The translations under genes were made by a program, and so were the position numbers. Below are positions 21,620 through 32,135 of a DNA stretch of 61,889 nucleotides, piece after piece. Under the pieces are notes generated by a model. The model was not told the DNA's origin. It ran no database searches and worked only from the letters and a program-made list of their open reading frames with translations. Origin of the DNA: Chromera velia (taxonomy: Eukaryota > Sar > Chromeraceae); NCBI GenBank assembly GCA_018398765.1, contig JAHBMJ010005719.1, positions 1 through 61,889 of the forward strand. The letters are read 5' to 3'. Within the stretch, counting starts at the first letter, position 1; the number at the start of each line of letters is the position of its first letter.

Positions 21620-21777
21620 TGTCGAGGAGTGGCCGCTCTGTGCTCTCACCTAGGCTCTCACTGACGTTGTGCTGCCTTCTGTCGAGGAGCGGCCGCTCTG
21701 TGCTCTCACTGACGTTGTGCTGCCCTCTGTCGAGGAGTGGCCGTTTTGTGTCCTCACTGACGTTGAGCTTCGCTGTC
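21620..21777. repeat. 48-bp minisatellite, three copies
   Basis: The unit TGTCGAGGAGxGGCCG...GACGTTG occurs at about 21620 (with a 12-bp insertion), 21680 and 21728. Because 48 is a multiple of three, the minus strand reads a 16-residue repeat with 'NVSEStERPLLDR' in each copy. A single 103-codon minus frame covers the array. Confidence 0.9.
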
Positions 21778-22567
21778 CTAGAGGGTAGGCGAAGTTCGAA
21801 CGTCGGTGGATCTGAGCTAGGATCTGAGATTCGTTTGGTCGATCCCTTTTTGAAAGTCGAGGTCCATGCAGTGCACAGCTTCTGCATACATGGATCTTCT
21901 TCGGAGTTTTTGAATAACAGTTACTACACATGTAAACACCAGTGTAAACAAAGTGTTTTTCAAAATCTAATTGAGTAAACCGATCTTTTTTTGAAATCCT
22001 CAAATTAAGTTATTTTTAAAGCCGCTGCCTATTTGAACGATGTCATTTCATTAAAAAGAGCCTGGGCATAAAAGCTCTTAAAAATTACCTAGAAAATTAC
22101 TAACAAGTCAGACTGTTTCAAGTTATGGTTCCTAAAACCAGAATAGATGCCAATGGTAAAACCTAAGTAAACTAAGGTGAAACTGACCATCATCATCATC
22201 ATACGCCATCGCCTTTGGCCCATAATTAGGCGTCCAGCGTTCGGCAAGTCAACACAGGCAGAGCAGGTTGAATTAACGAACTAATTTCTAGTAGCAAGAG
22301 GGCTCAAGATGGATCCTTCTTTTCAAATTCTTCTACTTAGACAGGGCATGCGTGCGCATGAGTGATGCTGGCTCATGCGATGTGCTTTGCCACCCATGCC
22401 ATACAACTTCATACCGAAACCCCCTTTTAAATTTATATTTTCTGAAATATTTTTTGATGATTTCCTTCATTTGGCAGCTAGTCTGGCAGCCATCTACCCA
22501 GCTCCCTTCCTTCTTATAATCAATCGTTTTCAAAAACTTGATTTTCCTTTCCTTTTTCTTCTCTATT
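21778..22567. other. no gene recognised
   Basis: AT-rich in parts, with a short (ATC)n run near 22189-22203. No convincing exon or element boundary. Confidence 0.5.
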
Positions 22568-23027
22568 TAGAAGTTTCTTTTCTGCAACTCCTTCTGTTAC
22601 CTCACCCTTTTTGAGTTGGACAGAACAATAAAAAGCAACCCATAAGAAGAGAGAGGGTTTTCCATTCCCCTCTGTGCGTCTCGGGAAAAGAACGTTCTTG
22701 GTTACTCAGAAAAGTGTGAAAGAAAACAGAAGAGTACTTCTCTCTTTTTCTCACTTAGTCTCAATTCTTTGTTCTTTTTGTTTCTTGTTGAGTCTGGTTG
22801 AAGTTTCCTTTCTTGTTACTCTCTCTGTCACTTCATCTTTCTGAGTCAGACAGAACGACAAGAAGCAACCCATAAGAAGACAGAGGGCTTTACCGTTCCC
22901 CTTTGCGTATCTCAGGAAAAGAAATGTGCGTGGTTACTCTGAAAAGTGTGAAATAAACGTGTTCTCTCTCTCACCTAGTCTTAATCTCTTCTCTCCATTC
23001 TTTTTCTCTCTTTCTCTCTTACGTTTC
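22568..23027 (+). repeat. 230-bp tandem duplication, two copies
   Basis: The second copy begins near 22798. Shared blocks are GAAGTTTCxTTTCT, AAGCAACCCATAAGAAGA (22633 and 22863), GGTTACTC.GAAAAGTGTGAAA and a CTCTCTxTCTCACxTAGTCT block. Divergence is around 15-20 percent by eye. Confidence 0.85.
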
Positions 23028-23153
23028 AGCACTAAAAGTCATTTCACTTTTGGAAGCCTTTTGCCCCTCTGCCAGATAACCTCAGATTGGAACCAAAAAG
23101 TTATTCAGATAAAGGAAAAATCATGCCGCGTGTGCTTTTTCTTTAATTGTAAA

Positions 23154-23300
23154 CCGTTTGCGGCACAGGCTAGACCTGTGTGGGCCGGCCAAGGAGTTCT
23201 GATACATCTAGGCGCTTTTTTTGGAAGCTGCACGTCGGATATTTGGCATTGGGGTGGGAGGCCAATCCTCCAGACATAAATCCTAATCCTAATCCTAATC
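23154..23300 (+). repeat. 147-bp dispersed repeat, copy 1, with (ATCCTA)n tail
   Basis: About 80 percent identical by eye to 26051-26198 and in the same orientation. Shared blocks are CCGTTTG.GGCACAGGC, TCTAGGCGCTTT, CGTCGGATATT and GCCAATCCTCC. Both copies end in three ATCCTA-type hexamers. The (TAATCC) tail is one base from a TTAGGG-type telomere repeat on the opposite strand. It could be a SINE-like element, but I find no clear Pol III A/B boxes. Confidence 0.8.
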
Positions 23301-23387
23301 AACCGAAGAGACGCGTCATCATTAGATTTTGCAGGCCGGATCTTCGTTCTCTAACTCATCTCCTTTAACTCAATGATCTTCATCTTC

Positions 23388-23417
23388 CCATATTGATTGA
23401 TTGATTGATTGATTAAT
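23388..23417 (+). repeat. (TTGA)n microsatellite, possible LINE B tail
   Basis: GATTGATTGATTGATT. On the minus strand it lies about 110 nt after the LINE B stop, where a non-LTR element would carry a short tandem-repeat tail. Confidence 0.5.
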
Positions 23418-23527
23418 GTTAAACCCTAGGTGGAGTTAGAACTCCCGCGCGGCGCATACATGCATAGGTCTGTTCAATTATGCCAGCTGCAAGCTAAGTG
23501 GACGACAGTTATTTGAACTTAATCTAA

Positions 23528-24055
23528 TCAATCATTTACTACAATATGATGAGAAATCATAAAAAGAAGAGAGGGTTGAGAGCGCAAGAGCGATGTGATG
23601 AACTTGCGAACCCCCAGATCAGAAAAAGAGGCGGATACAAAGGGTGAGTCACAACGAGTGAAGCAGTCTGATTGAATTAATGCCAACCACTGCAAAAAGC
23701 CTTGTTCGGCAGTCCATCGGGGGCAGACAGAGAGCCGATGAATAAAATCATCTACACACCAGCAGCAGGCTTTATAGGTGCACAGCTTTCTATCAGAGCA
23801 ACCAACAGGCAGCCCACCTTGCCTGCCCATCGGGTTGTATATCAGCATGCACAAAAAAGAAAAGATCGAGCCATTCGTAACTAACAGAGCAGAACGGGGA
23901 AGGGTAGAGACAGAAGGAACACCGGAGGACGACTTGCTGCACAGGAGAAAGACAAACATATGGCAGGAAGACGGGAAGTCGCACTGCAGAGGGGTGAGTC
24001 TAGCAAGGAGGGGAAAGTAAGAGGAAGATTGCTTATCATCCTCAGAAGCCTTCAT
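23528..24055 (-). pseudogene. LINE B C-terminal domain with Cys/His cluster
   Basis: This 175-codon frame contains 'CTYKACCWCVDDFIHRLSVC' near 23720-23790. Copy C has 'CIHC...VIDDVVHRLSAC' in the same place. The shared spacing CX2C, then DDxxHRLSxC, resembles the zinc-binding tail of many LINE proteins. The frame is open from the end of the inserted palindrome side to its stop. Confidence 0.7.
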
Positions 24056-24143
24056 GCATTCCTTTGCAACTGTCTGTCTCTAAGTCACCTTGCCTTTGAA
24101 GAAAAGTGAACCGGTGCCTTGTGCCCTACGACCATTCTGCTCC

Positions 24144-24620
24144 GCATGCCGGGGGTGAGTGGGGTGCTTTTTACCCCCCCCTCTGTATAGGAGACCGGCG
24201 CTTTTCCGCAAAAAACTCGTTCTCATAATTGGTAAGGAGTTAGAAGCTGAAACTTTGTATAAGAAGACGTTGTAACGATAGAAAAAGAACTATAGAACAG
24301 ATTTTTTATATCATTTGTAGAAACATAGGTTAGAACATAGGCTGTCATACAAATTTTGTAAGTTTTATACCGTTTTTTTTTAATATTCAAAACCGTTAAA
24401 AAATGGCTTCAAAATCAAAAAAATTGTATGGCAGCCTATGTTTTTAGAAATGATATAAAAAATCTGTTCCATAGTTCTTTTTCTATCGTTACAACGTCTT
24501 CTTACACAAAGTTTCAGCTTCTAACTCCTTACCAATTATGAAAACGAGTTTTTTGCGGAAAAGCGCCGGTCTCCTATGTAGAAAGGGGGGCAAAAAGTAC
24601 CCCACTCGCCCCCGGCATGC
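24144..24620. mobile_element. 477-bp near-perfect palindromic (foldback) element
   Basis: The two halves are inverted copies for about 190 bp each, beginning GCATGCCGGGGG on both ends and including TAGGAGACCGGCGCTTTTC and GTAACGATAGAAAAAGAACTAT. Arm identity is about 90 percent or more. The centre is an A/T-rich loop near 24360-24420. Both outer ends are the self-complementary GCATGC, so that word could be either a 6-bp target duplication or part of the terminus. There is no coding capacity. It interrupts the C-terminal domain of LINE B. Confidence 0.9.
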
Positions 24621-25266
24621 ACCGCGTTGGGAAGACAGATTAGGCTTGACCCTCAGCGAGTGGATAGAAATCAAATCAGCCCAACGAAGCAGCCTGTCTA
24701 TAGACTTTATGAATTGTTGGCAGCAGTTATTCTTCTAGGCATGCAACATGGCTACAAGAATAGTGTGTGTGAATTGTGATAGAAAGAGAGTGCCACCAGT
24801 CAGTCACGCGGGAGCAGAGAAGGGCTTTGCAGGGAAGAAGACCAAGGATGCAAAGAGAGGGCAGGCAGAGGCTGCGAGTAGATAAATGACCACACCAACG
24901 GGCAAACCGAAGCTGCAAAATATTAAGAGCGAGCAGGTCTGTATCCCATACTTACAGACATTCAAGGCAGTAGAGCACTACGGGGGTCCAGCAGGCTCTA
25001 AAAACTATTACCTGCGCGTTAGTGCTAAGTGGGCCTATGCTTGCAATCAACCCAATTACCCCTCCCAGAGCCTGCGAAGCAGAAGCAATACGGGACTCAA
25101 TTGTCTTGTTCAAGCACCCCCCCTCAAAGAAAATATACCCCAGATATTTGTATTCGGATGTCTATTCAACTTCCCTCCCACCATTTACGACTTTACCTGC
25201 AGACTGTCCCAGGGCCAAGGCAAACAGACGCAAGATTTTCGTTTTCTTTAAGTTCACAGTCAATCC
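24621..25266 (-). pseudogene. LINE B thumb and connecting region
   Basis: Downstream of the TGA the minus strand carries 'NLKKTK', 'SEYKYLGYIFFEGG' and 'NKTIESRIASASQALGG', matching 'YKYLG.RVFEGGD' and 'ARIEAAEKALEA' of copies A and C. It then reaches 'LQLRFARWCGHLSTR' near 24918. Confidence 0.7.
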
Positions 25267-26022
25267 TCATTCCTTGCAATACCCTTTCAAGGCTGAGAAC
25301 TTTTTTTGCAGATCCGAGACGGAATGAGCAAGGAAACAGAGATCATCCATATATCTCAGACTGCCTAAGATGCAGTTGTCAAGGAAGACAGGTGCAGGCT
25401 CTTTCTTAGGCTCCTCGTTGCTACCCTCCCCCATTCTGCTGTCTGACCATCCTGCTCCCTCTGTTTCTCTGTCTACGGCCCCCTTGTTCTTACTAACTGA
25501 ACACACACGGGGAAGGTCATTGATATAGATAAGAAAGAGAATGGGAGAGAGAGCATCACCTTGCTTTACCCCAGCGCCCTCCCGAAAACGTAAAGAGACC
25601 TCCCTGTACATTTTACAGATCATACACACATCTGCCTCACACACACCTTCTCTTCTCAGTTTCTGAATTAACTTACCTCTCAGCACAGTGTCGAAGGCTT
25701 TGAAGAAATCAACAAAGCCTGCCAGCAGAGCTTTCTTTTTCTTTTTAGAGGAGAAAATGGCAGAGACAAGCATGCCTACCCCTTCCCTCATTCCCACCCC
25801 TTGTCTGAAACCTAACTGCCTGACACCAAGCTCAACTTGAGAATGCACACAGCCGTCTATTAGCAAACCAAAAAGTTTTACGAAAGGGTTAACAACGTGA
25901 ATAGGCCTCCATTCATTGGGAGAAGGAGAGGCAGGGCCTTTAGGAATAGGGTAGATATGCAGCACATTCCAGGAGGGAGGCCAGCAAGCAAAGATATGCA
26001 TACAATTAAACAAAACGCACAC
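25267..26022 (-). pseudogene. LINE B reverse transcriptase
   Basis: A 251-codon uninterrupted frame with 'NEWRPIHVVNPFVKLFGLL', 'LGFRQGVGMREG', 'FVDFFKAFD', 'GVKQGDALSPILFLIYINDL' and 'RYMDDLCFLAHS'. The catalytic motif is YMDD (25342-25353), whereas copies A and C have YADD. A TGA right after 'GYCKE' stops the frame; beyond it the same frame reads on as 'GLTVNLKKTK'. This is the least damaged RT core in the window, yet it lacks an endonuclease and has the stop, so it is inactive by itself. Confidence 0.9.
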
Positions 26023-26050
26023 ACGCAGGTGATTGACTGTTCAATGTGAT

Positions 26051-26198
26051 CCGTTTGTGGCACAGGCAAGAGCTGTGCGGGCCGGGCAGGGAGGTCTGAT
26101 ACGTCTAGGCGCTTTCCTTGGAAGCCGTACGTCGGATATTCGACATTAGGGCAGGAAGCCAATCCTCCGGACATTAATCCTAATCCTAATTCTAACAA
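26051..26198 (+). repeat. 148-bp dispersed repeat, copy 2, with (ATCCTA)n tail
   Basis: Partner of 23154-23300. It lies immediately upstream (in LINE orientation) of the LINE B fragment, so the two copies bracket that fragment. Confidence 0.8.
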
Positions 26199-26717
26199 AA
26201 AATAAAAAACGAGAGAGCGCCGAGTGCGCAAAACAAAGGTCAAGCTGAGCAGGGGACATTCCTTTAAGGCCGGAGGCTTTCTTTCTATTCATTTTCTTTA
26301 GAACAGAGGAGATTTGATGTTATATTATATCATAATATGCATTACATTAAGTTTATATTATTTTGATTATGTACATTATAATATAATTATATTACATTAT
26401 ATTATATTAGCGTTTTGTCTGATACGGCCGATGTATATCCATCTAGATATTCATACTTCTGCTAGTACCTACTAGTACCTCTATAAGTCTGTATATAACT
26501 AGGTATATAAGCTCCTAGCCTAGAACATAACACTTATCAAGCTAGTTATCAAGTCGGTCCCTAGGTCGGTCCGCCCGAGCAACTTCCACTATCAAGTGTC
26601 CTGTAGTCTCACGGAGGTCATGTCTATAAAAATTGTTGGTTAGAACTTCTAATATTTTAGAGTCTTTTATAAAATTGATGTGAAATTGAAAATGGTGACG
26701 GTCTAGGTGACGGTCCA
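26199..26717. other. AT-rich spacer
   Basis: TTATATTATAT words near 26310-26410 and short ACCTACTAGTACCT-type repeats near 26463-26485. A minus frame (to 26542) runs through part of it and is discussed with the gene to its right. Otherwise nothing is seen. Confidence 0.5.
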
Positions 26718-26855
26718 TTAATATATTCTTTTCATTTTGATCCGAAACTTTCCTTTGGCAGTAGTCTCTATGGACATGATCTCCAGACGGCCCCGACCTC
26801 TGCAGAGATCCATGCATTGACAGATACAGAGTGCTGCCTTTCAACTACACACACA

Positions 26856-26899
<44 letters not shown>

Positions 26900-27000
26900 C
26901 TTGATTTGTTTTTTGTGGGGCGCGCGCATCTTCTCTCCGCTCCCCTGCCTCCCTCGCTTCCTTTCTCTCTCTGTCCCCCACGCACACACTCCTATACTGC

Positions 27001-27040
<40 letters not shown>

Positions 27041-28707
27041 CGCGCGCGCGTGTGTTTCTGTTCTGGATGGCCACGCGGCTCCCTCCTTGGTGAAGACAGC
27101 CAGGTGATACACAACATTCGCTCCAGCAACGTCACCACGGTGTGTCTTACTTAATTGCTGCCATGGATTTATCTATCAACACACGGACACAGGCAGGCAA
27201 ATAGACAGACGCTTATGCATCGACATTTGTAAACGCACGTTGCAGATATGACATCCCCCTCCTTCACGGTCTTTGTCCCGGAGCTTGCTTGTTCCCAATT
27301 TAGTTGGACTTCCCCCTGCATTCATTCATTCATTCATTCACAGAGTTTTTTTTTTACTGACTCCATGGATTCTCTGTGAGGAGAAGGAACGCACCAGGGA
27401 CAGACAGTTCACGTGATCATACATTTTCTTCTCATTTCGTACTAAGCGTGGCCGGATTTTGGGATTTCGTACTGAGCGTGGCCGGATTTTGGGAGGAAAT
27501 GCATACTCACTCACTCCTGTATGAACAGCGGATCGATCACACAACAAGAGACTGACAGAAGGCCAAGACAACACCTGCGTTTGCCATGGAGCACAAATGC
27601 TTTGGACTAGGCTACAGGGGTGACCCTGAATCATCAGTCAAGTATTCGACAGGCAGGACGGAGGGAGGGAGAAAGAAGAAAAGCCCGGCCGTACAAGAAG
27701 CGTCAGAGTACAAGAACGGACGGAAAAAAGCTTGCTCACCTGATTGATCAGTGCCGAAATTTTGGACCGAGAAAGCCCCAATCCTCCGGAGCCGACAGCA
27801 TCGAGACGAAGAGATGCCTCTGTGTTCTGCATTTCCTTCACACGTGGTTGTGCGGTCTTGCTGGCGATCTGCACATACACTCAGTCAGTCTCTCTCTCCT
27901 TCTCTCTCTCTCACACACACATATACATACATATTCGTACGGGCAGTCACGCCGATTCACACAACAAGAGAGAGTGCACGGGCGGAGAGACAGAGAGATG
28001 AATAGAAAGGAAGAGGGGGAAGTAGAGAGGTGAGGGAACCAGGAAGAAACCACGTCCACAAACGATAATGTAAATCAAAAGAATTTGCAAATTAATTCCT
28101 GGCTGAACGGAGGAACTCACCTTCAAATCATCAAGTGGCCGCTCAGAGACGTCCACTTGCACAGTACCAATTCTGCAGTCATGCAGTCAACCGGTTTCAC
28201 TTTTTTTGTTGTGCATTACTGCAAAGCTTTCACATATTAACAGGAGCGCAACGCACACTTTGATGCAATTAAGTGAATGGCAGGGCCTTCTGTACGTGTT
28301 TGCGTGTCTCTTCTCTACGTGAATGTACACACACATATATCCTGGAGGCCGATCACTTGCTCAGAGAGCACTGCAGTTTTACGGGAGGTGGAGGCAAAGG
28401 ATGCGAAGAGCGAAGATTCTCCTGCATCGTTTGTCCATCACCACCAAAGAGTCAATAATCAGCACTGCAATGACTGAGCACAATTGCTCCCCATCTATCA
28501 AGTTGAATCTCGGTTTGAAGGTCATCATATGAATAAATGTACATCTGTCTGTCTGCATGAGAACGCATTCCACGCTTTCACTTCCACCGATTGTTTGCAT
28601 TTCTTTCAGGACCAACGAAATGATGTCTGCCCGGCCCAACCACAAATTGTGTGCACTTCAACATTGAAGTGCTCTCTCTTGTTCTCATAGCTCTCATGTT
28701 TCTTCTG

Positions 28708-28743
<36 letters not shown>

Positions 28744-29669
28744 GGGGAGGTTGGGGAGAGACTGCACGGATCCCTACCACCGCTTTCAAAGACTTTGTTT
28801 CCCTTTTCCTATCCCGTGTGTTCATCAATTCGCACAAATCCATTGCCTTTTCGGAGTTGAGGCGTGCGGGCAGGCGGGCAGGCGGGCAGGCGGGCAGGCG
28901 GGCAGGCGGGCAGGCAGGCATCGATTTGGGGGAGCACGCTGAGGAAAAAGAAAGAGCTGGGGGAACGAAAGGGAAAATCGTTACAGCAAGAAGGACAGGG
29001 TTGATCAAACCGATTTATTCCCTTTGACGGGCAATTCTACTGCATGGATGGATCAGTTGTCTTTGGTTCAGCTCTTGAAGAGACACACCATTTTGCCCAG
29101 GGTACATGCGAAGATAGATTGAGTGAAAAGAAAAAGCACTCGATCAGTGCCGCTGGAACGGAGCATTAGCGGCTGGTTGAGAAAAGAAAAAATGCCGGCT
29201 GGATTGATTGAATGTCCGAAAGTCCATTTGGGGAGGACCGGCGTGTTGTCGATCATTCAACGAAAAGGAAAAGCAGCGAGGCCGATATTAGCACCCCTTC
29301 AATCGACGTGGCCCTCTCTCATAGAGTGTCACCTTTGCCTGCCTGTCCAGGAAGCATTTCTTTTCTTTCAATCGTCTTCTCACTCCGCCCCTCCATTCAC
29401 CCACGTGCGGAGCGATACCCCCCCCCGATGTACCTTCCGTGGGGTTTCTTACCACTTTTTGGAGACATCTTGCGCCTCGCTGCCTCATAGGTCTCTTTCT
29501 TTCTCAAACAAAACCTTACTCCAGGACTCTTTTTTTGAGCAGCGGAACGAGCTCTCTTTCTTTCTCAGACAAAAACTTACTTCAGGACTCTTTTTTTGAG
29601 CAGCGGAACGAGCTCTCTGGCGACAAAGACGATACCCCCTCTGTCTCCTGTAACAAGTGCATCGCCAAT
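26718..29669 (-). CDS. 3' exons of minus-strand gene
   Basis: The exon 29669-29581 (acceptor GACTGCAG, donor GTAAGT) is open in three frames. One reads 'IGDALVTGDRGGIVFVAREL'. The exon 28172-28121 reads 'IGTVQVDVSERPLDDLK' and joins in phase to 27868-27740, 'IASKTAQPRVKEMQNTEASL' and on to 'SRSKISALINQ', with donor GTGAGC. A further candidate near 27150-27070 contains 'GDVAGANVVYHLAVFTKEG'. The terminal exon 26799-26718 (acceptor CTCTGCAG) ends 'GKFRIKMKRIY' then TAA. In another phase the same acceptor leads to a longer open frame ending at 26542. The joins between these candidates, other than the 28172/27868 pair, are unproven. Confidence 0.5.
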
Positions 29670-31196
29670 CTGCAGTCATAGACACCAGACAGACGAAATG
29701 GTGAAAAAGACAGACATGCTCTACGATGCTTTATGTTTGGTGCTACCCCTTTCCCTTTCATTCACATACAAACTACACAAAGAAAGTTCAGACGAACAGT
29801 CACAACGAAAGAGGGACAGTCAGAGGGAAGAACGAACAACGAGCCAGTGCGCAAACAGACGACAGGCAGACACACAAACAAACAAACAAACAAACGGACA
29901 AATCAGCGCGCACCCAGACAGACGCACATGAACGAACAAACAAGTACACAAGCAAACGAACAAAGCGACTGAAGTACTCCAGGAGCAGAACGCGACCGCG
30001 AGCGAGACATCTGGGGCACAGTGAGAGAAACTGACAAAGGGGGGAGGGGGGGGAGGAGGAGGGGACTGAGAGGAGATGGAGACCCCTTGATTAAACTCAA
30101 TTTCTTGTGCATCGATGAAAAAAAAGCATTGCATGGCACGACTTAAGATGGGGAAGGTCAGTCTAAGTAAAAGCTCCACAGCGATTCAAAAAATAAATTC
30201 CAGTCGACATGCAGCCGTAGACTCCCAAGACTCGAGCCTCCCTCTGTTGCTCCTGAACGGCATTATGAAAAACAAACCAGAGACGAAGGAGAGGGGAGAA
30301 GGGCACTCAGCGGCGCGCTGGTTCGTATAGAGAGCAAGGCACAGGGAACACGACAAATAAGTTGGTGTCAGTCGAGCAAAAAGATGAAGGAAGGAAAGGA
30401 GAATCAATTCAAAAGATCAGCGAAGACAAGGAACAAAGAATCAGATGACAACGAAGAAGATGCGCAGGGACGTCTGTCTGTCCAGCAAAGAAAATGAGAA
30501 AAAGAAGAAGAAGAAGAAGAAGAAGAAGAAGAAGAAATGAAGGGGATACGCCCAAGCGAACGGAGGAGAAGTCATGATCGAACGCAGGTCGCCCCTACCT
30601 CTTTCGGGGCAAAGCCTGACAGATGAGAGAGAAATAAAGAGGAGGAACCGCCCGCTTCTTCCCCTTCACAACGAAGCAAGGAGGAGATACAAAAAAAAGA
30701 CAATCGGAAGAGCAAAAAAGGAACTGAAGAAGAAAAAAGGATCGAAGGAGGAACGAAATTGTGCGCTGCTGCTGAACGAAGTGACGAACCTTTGACGGTT
30801 TGTTCCCCGCTTGTATAGAAAAATCCTCTGCACAACGGGATTACCAGAAGGACCTTCACATCGTTATTCGCGGTGTCTCAGCCGAACGCAGAAATTGCTT
30901 TCTGTCGGTGTATGAATGAAAGAAAGATGAAATTCCCGTTTGCCCTGTGGTGGTTGTGCACGAGGCTGTCCAAGCTGTCTTTAGAGAAGAGCGCTTCCGC
31001 GGTATGCCCTACAGTGCTCTCTCTGCATGCATCTGTTTGTCGTTGTGTTTTTGCCCGTTTCTGTTTGTTGGTCTGTCTGTCTATCTGTCTGTGTTGATCT
31101 GCCCGTCAGCCTGTCTGTCTACCTGCCTACTTGTCTGTCTGTCATATGTCTTGTTACCTGTCTCTCTCTCTCTCTCTTTTCGCGCGTGTGTGCGTG

Positions 31197-31236
<40 letters not shown>

Positions 31237-31385
31237 CGTGTGTGCGTGAGAGAGAGAGAGGGAGAGAGAGAGAGAGAGAAAGAAAGCGTGTCTGCGTGTC
31301 AGCGTGTGAGAGAGAGAGAGCGAGAAAATGTGTGTGTGAGAGTGAGAGTGTGTGTGTGTGAGAGAGAAAACGTGTCTGCGTGTGA

Positions 31386-31430
<45 letters not shown>

Positions 31431-31655
31431 AGTCTGTATCTGTTTGCCTGCGGACCTGTTCGTCCGTATTTTTCGTGTGGTTGCCTGCCTGCCTGCCTGC
31501 CTGCCTGCCGATCAATTAACTTTCAATTGCCTTCCGCCAGTGGACGGCGGTGCTCCTTTTCGGTCCTTTTCGTACCAGAGAGGGGGACAGGGGGAAGCGG
31601 TAAGTGAGGGACACGAGACAGAAGAATGCAGATTGTGTGACGCAGTGCGTGGGTG

Positions 31656-31690
<35 letters not shown>

Positions 31691-31717
31691 TGTATGGTTT
31701 CTTTCCCTCCTTTTCAG

Positions 31718-31751
<34 letters not shown>

Positions 31752-32086
31752 AGAGTGGCAGACACACGCACACAGACTATTTGACCTTTTTTTGTCTTTT
31801 CTCTTTCTCTTTCCTTTCAAACAAAACACACAGATAGACAAACAAACAGACAGATACATACAGAGAATGCATGACTTCTTTTTCTTTTTCTTTCTTTCCT
31901 CGTTTGAAAGCAAAACAAGAAACAAGAAAAAAAAATACTCAGACGATCAAAGAAAGCACCAACAATCAGACATCGCGGTAGAATGACTGAAAAAAACACA
32001 GTGAAGCGCCCCTGGCGTCTGCTCCACGGGTGAGTTTCCACGTGATCAATTGAAGTCACTGGCTACTCATCCCTTCCACAAGACCA

Positions 32087-32135
<49 letters not shown>

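Larger units (their letters stand above)
23418..26040 (-). mobile_element. LINE copy B (5'-truncated)
   Basis: Same family as copies A and C, but only the reverse transcriptase and C-terminal domain are present. The endonuclease is missing, as expected for 5' truncation during target-primed reverse transcription. A 477-bp near-palindromic element (24144-24620) interrupts the C-terminal part. The fragment lies between two copies of a 147-bp repeat. Confidence 0.85.

Noticed and set aside
21620-21777. Possible CRISPR array (48-bp repeats)
   Set aside because: The repeats are head to tail with no unique spacers, and the DNA is eukaryotic.
23278-23300. Internal telomere repeat
   Set aside because: Only three TAATCC hexamers, also present at the end of a second dispersed copy, so a repeat tail is the simpler reading.
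27190-27250. Copper monooxygenase-like fragment ('KTVKEGDVISAT') on the minus strand
   Set aside because: The resemblance to a GD-x-TTC block is short, no His or Met copper ligands are visible nearby, and the frame ends quickly.
30970-31015. Minus-strand exon with 'TAEALFSKDSLDSLVHNHHR'
   Set aside because: Protein-like, but the donor and phase do not fit the neighbouring exons. Left out of the model.
30925-31599. Plus-strand exon pair ('VVVHEAVQAVFREERFR' joined to 31541-31599)
   Set aside because: It lies opposite the minus-strand gene. The second exon overlaps a minus exon candidate with a better pyrimidine tract, and the first has no good acceptor.
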